From: Chalciporus piperatus
Taxonomy: Eukaryota; Basidiomycota; Agaricomycetes; Boletales; Boletaceae
DNA length: 64,000 nt
Direction: 5' to 3'
NCBI GenBank assembly: GCA_038093975.1
Contig: JBBPTG010000022.1
Span: forward strand, 124,001-188,000
Positions 34,310 through 46,090 of the stretch are shown here, piece by piece; the stretch's first letter is position 1, and each line of letters opens with the position of its first letter. The notes beneath the pieces are model-generated. The model ran no database searches, was not told the DNA's origin, and saw only the letters and a list, made by a program, of their open reading frames with translations. The position numbers and the translations under genes are program-made.

Positions 34310-34545
34310 TGTGTGCAAAGTATGATGGCTATTCACTTTATCATCCTCAACCTTGCAGGAACATTCAGTACCATTTTGGTCAGTATTCATACACTCTAGG
34401 TATCTGATATTCTTTTAGAGACGGCGGCGACGCAGGTTATATGATCTGATTGGCAACGTCTATCCCGGATCAGGGAAGAGCTGGAAGCTGCCATCAGTCA
34501 CGATGCCAAGGATCAAGGCGTATCAACACACTCGCCGGGATGGGG
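34310..34545 (+). pseudogene. Relic of a cytochrome P450 (I-helix to J-helix region)
   Basis: Plus-strand conceptual translation gives MMAIHFIILNLAGTFSTI (34322-34375), close to the I-helix of fungal P450s that carry a (F/A)AIHTT-type motif. After an intron-like gap come LYDLIGN (34438-34458) and then, shifted by one frame, RIREELEAAISHDAKDQG (34471-34524), the J/K-helix pattern LREE-E-AAI. No heme-binding loop or ExxR follows. The frame change and missing ends suggest a decayed gene fragment. The match is by motif memory only. Confidence 0.35.
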
Positions 34546-34738
34546 GTATGAATGGTCGAAAATACATTTTGATTCAGGAGGTTGTAACGACAGGAAATAG
34601 AATAAACACTTTTCTATGCGGCCACCATCCCCTCTGCGGCGTTCCCTCTCCGACGCAAATCGTGGTTTCGCACCAAGCTGTGGGAAGGAAGCGCCTTTTG
34701 TTCAGTATCACTCGGAGCATGCTAAAACTGTACGACAC

Positions 34739-37363
34739 TCACAATGCACTGGCGGATGCTAGCGCCGACACCGGCACGCCGAGGAGGAACACAGGATCGA
34801 GACTGTGTGCGTATGCGGCGAGTACCTGGCCACGCATCGTAGATGATAAGGATTGAATAGCTGTCACGCTCTGTAGTACAGCAGCCAGCATCGTTGGAGA
34901 GAGATCCGGCGCGTAGATCGAGAGATCATGACGGTACTCGTTGGCAAATATACTTCCAGCCATACTGATGTACACGATCAGAATGGGGCATGCGATTTGA
35001 AGGGGCTGTGGTCCTCGAGGCGGAAGCTCACCTGATACTAACAATCCCACCGAGGATTTGACAGAAACTCTACAAGTACCACATTAGGTCATCCGAAGAA
35101 GGAAAGGGCTGATGGCTAATATGTACCACGAAAGAAGTAGCTTGAGGGATCAGCGCTTCTTCATCGGCATATTCGGCCTATCATTCGGAGCGTGTAAATA
35201 TGTCAAATTGGCACCACGGAGACAGGAACTGTCACCTGGGCAGCCACGATCACGTTTTGGAAGACGAAACCGATCCCGACCTGGAATTGCCAAAGTCGAG
35301 TAGTCGTTAGCGCTGGTAAGATGGGAGCTAGACAACGCACGCCACATAAGATTTGATAGCCCGCGAGGTTCGCCGTGGAGGAGTTGGCGGTGAGGGTGTA
35401 CAGCAATCCTGATCCGGCTATTGTCACGAAAGGACCGAGGAAGAGGAACCACCAATAACGACCCGTTTTCTACCACGACCTTAGCCGCTCGCATAGAAAC
35501 ATGGATGTCAATACTTACAGTCACAATGGCGCCAGAGACTCCAGAAGCTGTGATGCCGACAGGTTGGCCGCGAAAAGAAGACTGGTGAGCTGGGACGTAC
35601 CGATGATGACAGCGACCAGGAAAGGGAGGATGTTGAGTCCCGAACGAGTTGCGGAGCTGCCGTTAGCTTGGTACCTGGAGTACGGTGAGAAGAGTCTAGA
35701 ATTGAAAGTAGATACTTGCCGTAGGGGTAGGTAGTACTATCAGAGCAGGTTAGAATTGTTTCGTGGAACCTCACAAAACTTGACTTACCGTCGCCAGTAT
35801 AAGGGCAAAGTAAGTGAGGAACTGGTGGATGTCAATCGCGTGATGGCATAACAGCATCGTCGAGGACAAACCCCAGAAATGGCACAGCCAAGGAGCGTTC
35901 TGTTAGCGATAACTTTGAGCGTAACCATAGCCCGTTCGGCCTTGTAGCGTTCCCAAGCGACGAACAACGCGAGGAGCGCGCCTGATACAATGAACAAGGA
36001 AATGACAGTTGGGCTGTTCCACGGCTTCGTGTTTCCACCCCACTGGAGAGGCAAAAGCAAAGCTGTGAAGAATCCGATGACAAGAGCTGCACCGATCCAA
36101 TCAATACTGATTGATATCTGAATATTAGGTGATGAGGTGATGGGAATCAGTGACGCACTTGAGCCATATTGAGCTTCGTCCGGGAAGGCTGACAGCAGGA
36201 GGGTTGTTTCCAAAGAAGAAGAAAATGAGCAGGACCGCAGCTGCACCACACTGCCGATCGAAGTGAGCCGGATATAGGAAGCACCGGACGGAATCATTAC
36301 CGGGAGATTGACTATCAGATGAAAGAAGTTATGCACTGTCGTCACGATAACATAGTGAATATCACTCACTCCAGAAACACCACCGCCACGTTACATGGTC
36401 TAAGAGTGAAGATCATTTTTCTGTCTAGAAGGGGATCTGAGGTGATGACAACATACCAGTAAATACACCTCCTATCAAAAAGAAGTAAGCAAGCAGTGTG
36501 CCTTGGAGGGTATTCGTCGAGGGTGTAACCTACCAAGTATGGGGCCTGCCACAGTTGCGACACCGAGAACGCCACCAAACGATGCAAACAACATTGGCCG
36601 CTTCTTCAGAGGAGCTATCTACAAGATCAACGTGAAGTGATGGAATGAGGTGGAAAAAGGAGCTACCTCGGGTATAATGGTGGCCACAGCGATTTGAATG
36701 CTGATGATATTACGGATCACAGATAATTGAGGGTAAGGAGATAGGCACGTACCCAGCTGCGCCACAACCAGCGACGGCACGGCCAAATATAAGCACAGGC
36801 ATTGATGGAGCAACGGCACATATCAGAGAACCGGTCTCAAAGAAAGTGACAGCCGCGAGGAACACCAGCTTTTTGCGGGAGAGCGTCAAAATCTGACCAG
36901 CGACGAGCATGCATCCTCCCTGAGTGAGATAGTCTGGAGGACATTGAGAGTATGACGACAAATCTAATGTTTTGAACAAGATACTGACATGCCGTCACAA
37001 CCCAGGTAATACTGCTGAGCGCATCGAAAGTGGATACGATTCTTGGAAGGGCTGTGGCAACCTGAGCGATTGGTTAGCGGACATATCAGTTTGCAGATGG
37101 AACATACTATGGTCTGGTCGAGGGTGACAAGGAGGACAGCAACGAGAAGGCCACTATTCAAGAATAGGGTCAGTTCCAGATTCCAATGAGCGGTGATGAG
37201 TGAACATATACATGAAAACGACGAGGAGCCGCTGCCCCTCAAGATATGTATTCGGCAATAGTAATTTGAGTTGGCTGCTGTTCACACCGACACTGACCTC
37301 CGAATTGATCGATTCGGACGACGTGGCTTGAAGGGAGTATGCTTCCACGGGTCGTGGTCCCAT
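34739..37363 (-). CDS. MFS transporter, DHA2 (14-TM) multidrug/toxin efflux type
   Basis: The gene starts at 37363 (MGPRPVEAYSLQATSSES) and is broken by many short introns. Diagnostic text is SGLLVAVLLVTLDQTI|VATALPRIVSTF, the DHA2 motif in TM1, then ITWVVTAC, GQILTLSRKKLVFLAAVTFF (motif A with RKK), FGRAVAGCGAAG (motif C-like region), several mid TM segments between 35785 and 36370, and the last block PLQIACPILIVYISMAGSIF...FLLGVPVSALASASAL before the stop at 34739. About 14 membrane segments are expected. Such proteins export small metabolites or drugs with protons at the plasma membrane. Position next to P450 and oxidase genes fits an export role. Most inner exon limits were not fixed. Confidence 0.82.
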
Positions 37364-38114
37364 CGAGTCCACAGTAAGGTAGCGTGCAACTGCAAGGTGC
37401 GTCACTCTGCCCTCATGCTCGCCCATGTCAAAGACTTCGCACAGCGACGAATAAATGTGTGGGTTAAGAGCTGTTAAGAGGCTCCTGGAAAAGACTTTCA
37501 AACTCTGTTCTCGAGCTTTTTTGGCATGTCATCCGATCAAAATTCTCCTTGGAGTCCGCTAAACGTGGATGCGCCAACGGTTCCAACTCGAACCACGGAG
37601 TCAGTTAAATAGGGTGGGCGTCCGTTTTCCATCCACGGCTGTCGTTGCGGTCACCCACTCCCGTCACAGGTAGATGGTTTTCCACTGGTTTTCCTCGGAC
37701 GGAAGGCCGAAGTTGAACGAACTACTGCCGTCGATTAAGTATGGTAAGTATGGCCAGAAGCCTCAGTGATCACGGAGATTTTGTCCAAAAGAATGAAAGC
37801 CACCGTGATTGATACCAATATACGAGGATGGTGAGTTTGATGGAAGAGTGTGAGAAATTGCTTGACTTCCACGTCGAGGTCTGCCATTACTTAGCAGTGT
37901 CATTGTGTCATCGACGATTTTGATTGCAACCGTGACGTCAGATACCAGTCAGATCCCCCCGTGTCCAGGATACTCTAATATACGATTTTCATGGCTGTGG
38001 AAAAATAATATCCCCTCCCCTCGTTGTCATAAGTAACCGACTGTGATCCTGTAACATACCATACTACCCCCCTCAGCGCTCAGCCCCAAACCAGACGTTG
38101 CGTTAGGCGACAGT
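37364..38114. promoter_or_regulatory. Divergent promoter region between MFS and DUF6534 genes
   Basis: A 750-base bidirectional intergenic stretch that may co-regulate both genes. No gene is seen. ATAC-rich patches occur near 37800-38060. Confidence 0.4.
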
Positions 38115-40202
38115 ATGAACTCCACCATTCCTTCAACCATTCCGACTACCCCTTCGCCCCTCGCAGGCATCCAAATAGACCTTGGACCGACGATCGGAGC
38201 AGACCTAATTGGTCTGGTGTTTGCAGCCGTGCAAGTAGTCGTGCGCTACTCACTGAGGTTCCATTTACTCATCATCGTACAGCTTCCATGGAATTACATC
38301 CCTGCAAACCATCTTCTACGTGAGTGGGCGCGCTTCGGATCGCGAGTCCATTTGACCAATATGGTTCACAGTATCAAACATATCCAGAAGACAGACACTT
38401 GCTTAAGTACATGGTTTGTATTTTTACTTCGAGCTTGTAATCGTCATCGTTAACCGGCAATGTGATCCACAGGTCGCATTCGTATGGCAAGTGATTTCCT
38501 CTGCGCCTGAGAAAAAAAACCCACCGATCTGATCGACGTCAAGGGCACTGGATTCTCTCTCTCTTGCTCTTCTCACACACGGCGTGTATACATATCTTAT
38601 TACTGACTACGGGAACCCCGTCGCCCTTACCTCTCTCGTTTGGTCAGTTATCCTCTTAATACCTTTCAAACGTGAGGGCTCAATTATTTTTAGGAGTATC
38701 GCGGTCAGTCGTTCGCGACCAATATCTTCAGCAGCAAAGGTCTTTACCCAGTAGTTTCCTCTCGCAGAACGAACCCATTGTAACTGCAACTATTTCTCTA
38801 ATCGCGCACTTGTAAGCACGTTGCGATCATGGACTATTCGGACGCTAAACCGAAGCGATATAGGTTCATGGCATACCGAATTCAAGTTTGTGGGTGTCGC
38901 GTGTCGCCCTCCAACACAAGCCGAGTGCTAACGCTCTCATCTTAGTGAACCGTAAATGGAAGCCCCTCGCAATTATAATCGTACGTATCGTGCCCCCACA
39001 GAGAGAATAAATATTCACCCTCACTAGGCGATTGCCTCCCTCTTCCCGCCCGGTGAGCCCTTTCGCTTGACGTTTGAGTCGCCATATTGACATCCTTCCT
39101 CATGCAGTGGTCGCCATATGTAATGCATTCCGGCTTCCTGCTACCCGAGTCCAATACTGATGTTCTTTCCCATTGTTCTCTAGACACACTTCACATAAGG
39201 TCCGTATACTTTGTCACAGGTTCACTCTCTGCTCTCTGACGTAGGTGCTTAAATTCCCAGTGACAGCGGGAGCCTGGCCTTCACTGCTCTTACCAAACTA
39301 CGAGTGGGTCTACCTCGGCTTACCTTGCATCTGTATCACTAACTGATATGCGGCCGTGGGATGCAGTGGACTGCATACGGTGGCTCTGTGTCCACCTCTA
39401 TTATCGATATGACCATCGCTGCTAGTATTTCCTTCCTCCTCTACCAAAACCGGAGTGGATTCTCCCAGTACGACTGAACAATATTTCTTTGGGATTCCTG
39501 ACTGAGGCACACTTCACAGGACGGATCGTATGCTTAACAAGTTGACCCTTTACATTTTGTCGAATGGTTTGATCACAACGTCAGTCTCCAAACAAGCTAG
39601 TAATACTTCTTCCTGACATTGATATGCCGGATAACAGTGCTCTGACGACATCGACGCTTATTGCTGTATGACAGCCCCCCCCTTCCAAACCGCGAACGCC
39701 TGACTAACTTACCTTCCTCCAACAGTACGTCGCGGCGCCCACCAAGCTTTATTGCCAAATGCTCAATATGTCTGTTTCCAAAGGTACGCCAGTACTTTCA
39801 CAAATTCTACACTCCTCGGCTCAAATCGGCTGTTTAGCGTACTCCAACACCATGCTTGCCACGTCAGTCCCATAGTCCGCATTATTAATCACCTTGAACC
39901 GCTGACCAACTCTCGATCTCAGGCTCAACAGCAGACGCTCCCTCCGTGAAGGCTCAACATACGCCTCCACCGATGGATATTCCGGAGTAGCTTTCCCACT
40001 CAAAGGGGGATTGAGCACACGTGCGGAATCCAGGGGAGTGTCCGTCCTGGGAGGGACGTTGACCCCAAATGACAGTGCAAGCGCTTTGGTATGTCGTGTT
40101 CCTGAATTATCGCGAAACACAAAAAAATGGTTCTCACTGTCCATGTGTCAGGATTCATACGCGCCCTCTCGTGACTTAACACCAGGAAAGCCCTGGGTGT
40201 AA
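38115..40202 (+). CDS. DUF6534-type multi-TM membrane protein
   Basis: First exons in phase are 38115-38230, 38283-38319, 38372-38413, 38473-38486 and 38544-38642. They encode LGPTIGADLIGLVFAAVFHG, ITSLQTIFYYQTYPEDRHLL, VAFVWALDSLSLALLTHGVY and TYLITDYGNPVALTSLVW, the family N-terminus. Later exons give the DUF6534 core (GGSVSTSIIDMTIAASISFL, TDRMLNKLTLYILSNGLITT, YVAAPTKLYCQMLNMSVSK, AYSNTMLATLNSRRSLREG) and a tail ending LTPGKPWV. The introns after 38230 and 38486 use GC donors (GCAAGT). The segment 38694-38820, where TM3 should be, does not splice cleanly, so a lesion or unusual intron is possible. The function of the family is unknown; it sits in membranes. Confidence 0.8.
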
Positions 40203-40540
40203 ATCCGGTTATCGGGGAGCGAATGATTTTTCGAACGTGTAGAAGGGGTTAGTATGTATTTTCCTGTTACAGTATACGCACAATTATACCCGAGCGATCC
40301 GGCGGCGTCAGTATGTCTCCCGGTAAACAGCCATCACAAACAGAGTTTCCAGATCGCCCAACCCTCGCTAGATTTAATATTTATATATATCTTGGCCATC
40401 AATCTTCGCGACGTCACGACCTTAGATGCCGGTCTGATTGTAGATAGCCATGCGCATCACGCGTTGGAGCTCCTGTCAATGTCCAATGCATCGTTTATGA
40501 ATCAGAGTCCAGGAGCAAGCATGGGATCTTCAACTCAAAC
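40203..40540. other. Short intergenic region before the P450 gene
   Basis: No gene. TATTTATATATAT at about 40378-40390 could serve as the P450 TATA element, about 155 bases before the start codon. Confidence 0.4.
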
Positions 40541-42355
40541 ATGTCTTCATCACTCCTTTTGCTAGCTGTCTCGGTCCTCATCGTCCTGACGATGTACGCG
40601 AGAGGCGGGCCCTCCGCGGACCACAATGCAGGCACCAAGCTACCACTGAGCAGGTCTTTGTGGTACATTGGAACACCAGAATTCTTTCTTAGACCCGTTC
40701 GTTTCCTCGAGGAAAGCATTGCCCGATCCAAGGGCTCGATCTTCAAATTCCGTGTTATGAACGTTCGCGCTGTCGTCAGAATTTGTTACCGGAAGTTCTA
40801 ACTATTGACTTGACAGAACAATGTCATGATTCTTCGAGGCATGTCTGGCCGAGATGCCTTCTTCTCCAAAGGTGCCAGTGAACTTCACCATTGACATCGT
40901 CGATCGAAGCTGAAACAATAGCATGTACTAGGACTGGATTTCATGGCCGGGTACCGTTTGCTGGTATGTGTTGAATACGAGATACTGAAATCGTACGATT
41001 ATTCTATCCGCTGTTGTCTTTTAGAATCCACAACTGGTCGACGTGATGCCTGTCACTGAGATATCGGGTGACCAGAGCTGGGCGGGGTTCATGGCTCACT
41101 TTATACGGTCAGAGGCCCTCGAACAATGTGAGTAAGCGTACAGCGTTACGGAGACGCACCTTGACGAGCTGATCTGTATTTATTAGTGTACCCTATCATG
41201 ATCGGGGACATATCACGTTGCATTCAGAGATGGGGTAAAGAGGGAGTGGTAGACCCGTTCACGAATGTGTACGAGGTATGTTGAATGTTTCCAAAGAAAT
41301 ATTCTTGATGGGTAAAACCTCTCGTAGGTGGTATTCGCGCTCTCCATGAGGCTCGGAACGTGCAACGAGTTTTGTGAAGATCCCAAGAATGTCACGGCGA
41401 TGATGAGGATCTTTGCAGACTTGGAGGCAGGTTCGAAGCCGACATCGATCATACTTCCTTGGATACCCACCCCTTCAAGGATGCGAAGGCTGTTCGCCGG
41501 AGGAAAGCTGTACAGCATGATCAGCAAAGTCGTCGCTCAGCGAAAGAAGGATGATCGCAGGGAGGATGACCCACTTCAAGCGCTGATAGACAAGAATTTC
41601 TCGTTGGTCGAGATCACGCGGGTGAGGTCTTGGATCGATTTTGTGGGGTAGGAATATGCTAACTGCCGAACTAGTTTGTGGCGATGACACTTTTCGCAGC
41701 CGTCACGAATACCGGAAACGTGTTTTGTTGGCTGCTGATCTACCTGGAGGTTCACCAGAAGTGGAAAACCTCCGTACAAGACGAGATCGCAGAGTTTATT
41801 CGGGCTAACCGCACCTCCAGCACGGAGGACGTCGGTCAGGTCCTCACGCGGGCAGGAATGGGAGCCCTGGACGAAGCGACGCCCATTCTCTCTCAGTGCA
41901 TCGATGAAACGTTGCGGATTATTTTCAACGGGACATTCATGCGACGCAACGTCGGGCAGGACCTGATGGTTGACGGGACATATGTACGCCAGGGCACGTT
42001 CCTGATGTTCCCAACAGGAGACTTGCACTACGACGAGAAGATTTACCCCGACCCGTACGTATTCGACCCCACACGGTTCTCACCAGAGGCAATCGAGTCG
42101 CGGAAAAAAATGGGGATTCATTTCCTTGGGTGGGGGGCTGGACGGCATGTTTGCGTGGGTAAACGGGCCGCCATCATTACGATGAAGGCGATCCTCGCTC
42201 TGATGGTGGGGAAGTTGGAGATGGAGGTGACCAATGAGAGTGGTCTTCGCTTGCAGACCATCCCTTGTTCACGGCAGGACATGTTGTTCAAGGTTTGTCC
42301 CTCGGAAGAGAAGGTCCGCTTGAGATATCGGCAAAGGTTGATCCAGGATCTGTAA
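40541..42355 (+). CDS. Cytochrome P450 monooxygenase
   Basis: Seven exons join in phase: 40541-40762, 40817-40871, 40932-40963, 41025-41127, 41187-41275, 41328-41621 and 41675-42355, giving 491 aa. The N-terminus MSSSLLLLAVSVLIVLTMY is a membrane anchor, so the enzyme sits on the ER. The K-helix motif is ETLR. The PERF-like region is FDPTRFSPEA and the heme loop is FLGWGAGRHVCVGKRAA with the Cys thiolate ligand. The I-helix part reads MTLFAAVTNTGNVFCWLLI, with N-T in place of the common acid/alcohol pair. The GAGRHxCxG loop resembles group IV / CYP51-CYP7-like P450s; the substrate is unknown. Neighbours are a DUF6534 protein, an MFS exporter and a GMC oxidoreductase, which fits a biosynthetic set. 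Confidence 0.92.
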
Positions 42356-42963
42356 GACTGAGGGAGGGCAGGGGTAAATGGATCTTGTTAGCTAGGTGCA
42401 AGCTTGAGGCGTAGCTTTCTTTAAATTATTGTTCACACCATACAATTCACACTCGTTAGGAATAAATATTGGGCTCCGGATGGCACTACAGTTGGCTCTA
42501 TGTTACTACTGGCTCGTATCATAGAGTCAGATTGACCATGCGGCACGCACGTTGGATGCTTATCAACATTGCCTACGGTACCCAAGTCCGGTGTCACCCA
42601 AATCGATGCCACAAGGTGCGCCGGCGCACTTGTGGGTAAGTGGGCGATAGCTACCTATCAACGTGTGTATGCGTATTCGCGGCGCATAGCACTCTATGGC
42701 ACTGCCATGGCATACTCACAGGTACCGCCGCAGTTAACGATATGAAAAGCTGGTCGCTAGTAAGCGTACCATCAGATGGGCCAGTGATGGGCCCCACGCA
42801 CCTGGCACAACACCTATCACAGAACGACCAACTGACAGCCGCATCATGAGCCGCTACACATGCATTGATACCCGCAAACTTACTCTAAACTGATATCAGA
42901 CGTGAGGCCTAAAACGAGGACCCCCATCAAACGAGTCGTCAAGGTCGTCATCATTCATCCAGC
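42356..42963. other. Intergenic region between P450 and GMC genes
   Basis: About 600 bases without a gene; it includes the 3' UTR of the P450 and the promoter of the GMC gene. No clear TATA box is seen. Confidence 0.45.
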
Positions 42964-44974
42964 ATGGTCTGGTCGTCGTATCCCTCTGTCGCTGTTCCAA
43001 ACATCCTCGAGGAATATGACTATATCATCGTTGGCGGAGGCACAGCTGGCTGTGTCATCGCTAACCGTCTCAGCGAGGATCCGAGTGTAACTGTGCTCGT
43101 CGTAGAGCGCGGGGGTGTCAAGGGAGGATTCCTCGCAAACATTCCTCTTCTCAGCTCGCATTTCGCATCGGATGGTTCACGTTCCCGCGTCCTGCGGTCT
43201 ACGCCACAGAAGCAACTTGGTGACCGCCAAATTGACCTCGTGTCTTCCAACTCGCTCGGCGGCGCCTCCAAAATCAACGGAATGCTCTATAACCGTGGAA
43301 TACCTGCCGAGTACAATGCGTGGAGTGAGGCTGGAAGAGTCGGTTGGGGATATGAAGACTTGTTGCCCTGCTTCACTCGCTCAGAAACTGACCTCGATCA
43401 GGATCCCAGCAATCCGACGCCATACCACGGTCTTTCAGGTAAATTTCTTTATTTGCTCACTTAGAGGATCCTCACGTGATATTGATTTCAGGCGAATGGA
43501 CGCACCGATCAAACAAGACATGGTTCTGGAGTAATACGCAACGGTACGTGAAGACACTGCGCGTATCAACAGTGGTCTGACAGCTTGAACGAATCTCAGC
43601 ATTATCGACGGAAACGACGCACTCGGGGTTCCGTATGTAGATGATCTCAATGATCCTTCGGGGCCCGCTTACGGCTGTGTCAAAATGCACTACAACTTAG
43701 ACGCCAGTGGGAGAAGAAGTTCATCTCACACGGCATTCCTTCCTTCCGAGCTCGTAGCATCCAGAAAGAACCTGCATATATGCACACCGGCTACGGTCCA
43801 GCGCATACACGTGTCTTCCAGTGGTGATGACGCCACTGCCGAGGGTGTCTGGATACAGGCGGAGTCAGGAGGAAATCCCCGCCTCATACATGCGAAACGC
43901 GAGGTCATCTTGACTGCAGGTCCTCTGTTTTCGCCACAGATGCTTATGCTCAGGTACCCATTAGCCTAGAACACGTGACCGCGTATACTCATCTCTTGCA
44001 GTGGAATCGGACCCGCGGAGCATCTGAAGCAACACCAAGTACCAGTGCACAGGGATCTTTCTGGGGTTGGCTCGAATCTCGTACGTACCATTTTCGTCCT
44101 ATCATTATGGAATAGCTAAATATGCGTTTTACACAGCAAGATCACATTGCAGTCCCACTGCAATTCCGGGTTCCTATGCAAGACTCTATCACACAACTGA
44201 TACATCGTCCATGGTTGTTCGTTGTGATCCTCTTCCAGTATATGCTGTTTGGCACTGGAGTACTTCTTAGTCCCGTACTCGAACTTTCGATCTTTCTGCA
44301 ATCCCGCCTCTTGGATGATAAGTCTCGCATGGTTATGGAGACGAAGGCAGACAGCGATGCAACTCTAACGAAGAACTTGCCCGATATCGAAATCATGCCT
44401 GTAAGCGGACACGTTTCTCGTCGTTTCCTTCCCTATCCCTGATCGCATCCTTTTCCAGATCGTCAGTGGTGACGTCAAAAAAGTCATCGACGGCGGTCTC
44501 AGCTTCTTCAACGTCACCCTTCGACCCACCTCAAAGGGAACCGTTCGCCTCGCTTCCACAGACCCTTGCGCAGATCCCATCGTCGACCCCAACTACTTCG
44601 CGACCGAGAATGACTGGAAAGTCATGCGTGGCGCCATCCGTTACACTTACCGACTCCAACGCGAACTCGCCGCCAATGGTTACGCTATCTCCGAGGGAGA
44701 CGTTCCGGCTAGTCAGGCGGATGCAGACCTCGACGCGTTCATCAAGACCGAGGCGCAGAGTACGAATCACTATGCGTCCACGTGTCGGCTGGCACCTGAG
44801 AATGAGGGTGGGGTCGTGGATGATCGGTTGAGGGTACATGGTATACGTCGGTTGAGGATTGCGGATTCGAGTGTCTTGCCGGCTATTATTGGAGCGCATC
44901 TCGTTGCTATTACGGTGGCGATTGGAGAGAAGTGTGCCCAGATGGTCAAGGAGGATGTGAAAGCATCGCTGTAG
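42964..44974 (+). CDS. FAD-dependent GMC oxidoreductase
   Basis: Six exons join in phase: 42964-43438, 43492-43543, 43600-43953, 44002-44080, 44137-44400 and 44459-44974, giving 579 aa. The Rossmann FAD loop is DYIIVGGGTAGCVIANRLSE and the following acid is VLVVERGG. The GMC signature 1 region reads SNSLGGASKINGMLYNRG, and signature 2 is GPLFSPQMLMLSGIGP. C-terminal catalytic His candidates are in STNHYASTCRL and IIGAHLVAITVAIGE. No signal peptide is visible, so an intracellular choline/aryl-alcohol dehydrogenase-like alcohol oxidation is likely, but the substrate is not predictable. It is 600 bases downstream of the P450 on the same strand. Confidence 0.92.
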
Positions 44975-45302
44975 AGATATATACCTCTGGACTTTGAACT
45001 TTGGGTATATGCGTAGAGGATGTGCATGTATACCAATCTATACCAGTCTTTACTCTTACATATTTGATTGTAACTCATAAGCCTGAAATCGCAAGGGTAT
45101 ATATCGTATGATCAACTCTGCTCCACCAGAGATAGTGGCAAAGAAGGCTCAAGATAATAGCACCCTGCACCACGTACAGAGTGCAGTAGCATGCCAGTAG
45201 ACTATGATTCTCGGCTGAAAAACGCGCACAGCTTACGTTGGAGAACTACGTATACGCTGGTACCGGTTGTATCATAAACCTACTATCATCATCAACCGGG
45301 CT
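44975..45302. other. Intergenic
   Basis: No gene. It lies between the convergent ends of the GMC gene and the minus-strand hypothetical gene. Confidence 0.4.
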
Positions 45303-45970
45303 TTACTTCTTGCATCGATCACTACAAAGGCACTGTTCAACGGGAGCAGTGCCCCGTCCTGTACCAGTTGCAGTCGTTCTGGGCCGTCGACGAGGCAACA
45401 GCCCACAGCATCCAACCTCAGGCTCTACGTCCGCTGGGGCGAAAGGAGTCTGATCAGAAGTTAGAACGAACTCAGGCGAATAACTCGCCGCGTGGGAGTC
45501 GGTGGTTCTTCAAGCGGATTGGCAAGAAGAGCAGCGAGAGCGCTCGTGGGATGTCTTCTTCGATGATCGGGGAACCAGATATTTTGGAACATTCATTATC
45601 TTTTTCTCGTGCAAAATCGTCTGCCATCCAAGTTACTGCCAGTGGAAGACTGTTACAAATTTCATAATGGACGATCGATGATCGATGATCTCCTGTTCTT
45701 GTCCCGGCAATCCGCTTTTGGGTGTCTGGTCCCCGAGAAAACACGGCAAATTAGACTTTCCTTGTCCCTTCGCATCGAGAAACAGAATGCAGATAAGAGA
45801 GGTGAAGAAACCTTGTGCTCGCATGAGGGAAGCAGAGGCTTTCCGAAGGGTTTGCCGTGTCTTCGACGAACGACAATCAGCGATGAGAGACGAAAACCGA
45901 CCTGGAGGAGATACCATCTCCGGCTGTACTCGATCGCCAATATGACAGGTTGAGACGTCGGAGGCCTACC
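45303..45970 (-). CDS. Hypothetical protein fragment, paralogue of the next minus-strand gene
   Basis: The C-terminal exon (about 45450 down to the stop at 45303) reads EPEVGCCGLLPRRRPRTT... PVEQCLCSDRCKK. The same pattern, EPEV...GCCGLL...RPRATA...PVEQSL, occurs in the neighbouring minus-strand gene near 46200-46320. Upstream frames (45973-45662 minus) are open but their splicing is unclear. It may be a real short gene or a partial duplicate. Confidence 0.3.
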
Positions 45971-46029
45971 CAAACCGGAATTGAAGAGATAGTCATTCGA
46001 CAGAAATGTGATAGCGGGGTAGAATACAA

Positions 46030-46081
46030 TCTATGTTTTGTCGCGAGTGCCACGAAAAGGGTATACTAGACAAAACATAGA
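46030..46081. repeat. 13-bp perfect inverted repeat (hairpin)
   Basis: TCTATGTTTTGTC at 46030-46042 and GACAAAACATAGA at 46069-46081 pair perfectly around a 26-base spacer. It lies just downstream (minus sense) of the hypothetical gene that ends at 46091 and may act in 3' end formation or be a tiny MITE. Confidence 0.8.
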
Positions 46082-46090
46082 GGCCAGGGT

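Noticed and set aside
34503..34738. Extension of the MFS protein beyond the stop at 34739 through an intron
   Set aside because: A possible intron (GTGAGT...CACAG) would add a polar tail, but the tail resembles nothing in the family and overlaps the P450 relic. The simple stop was preferred.
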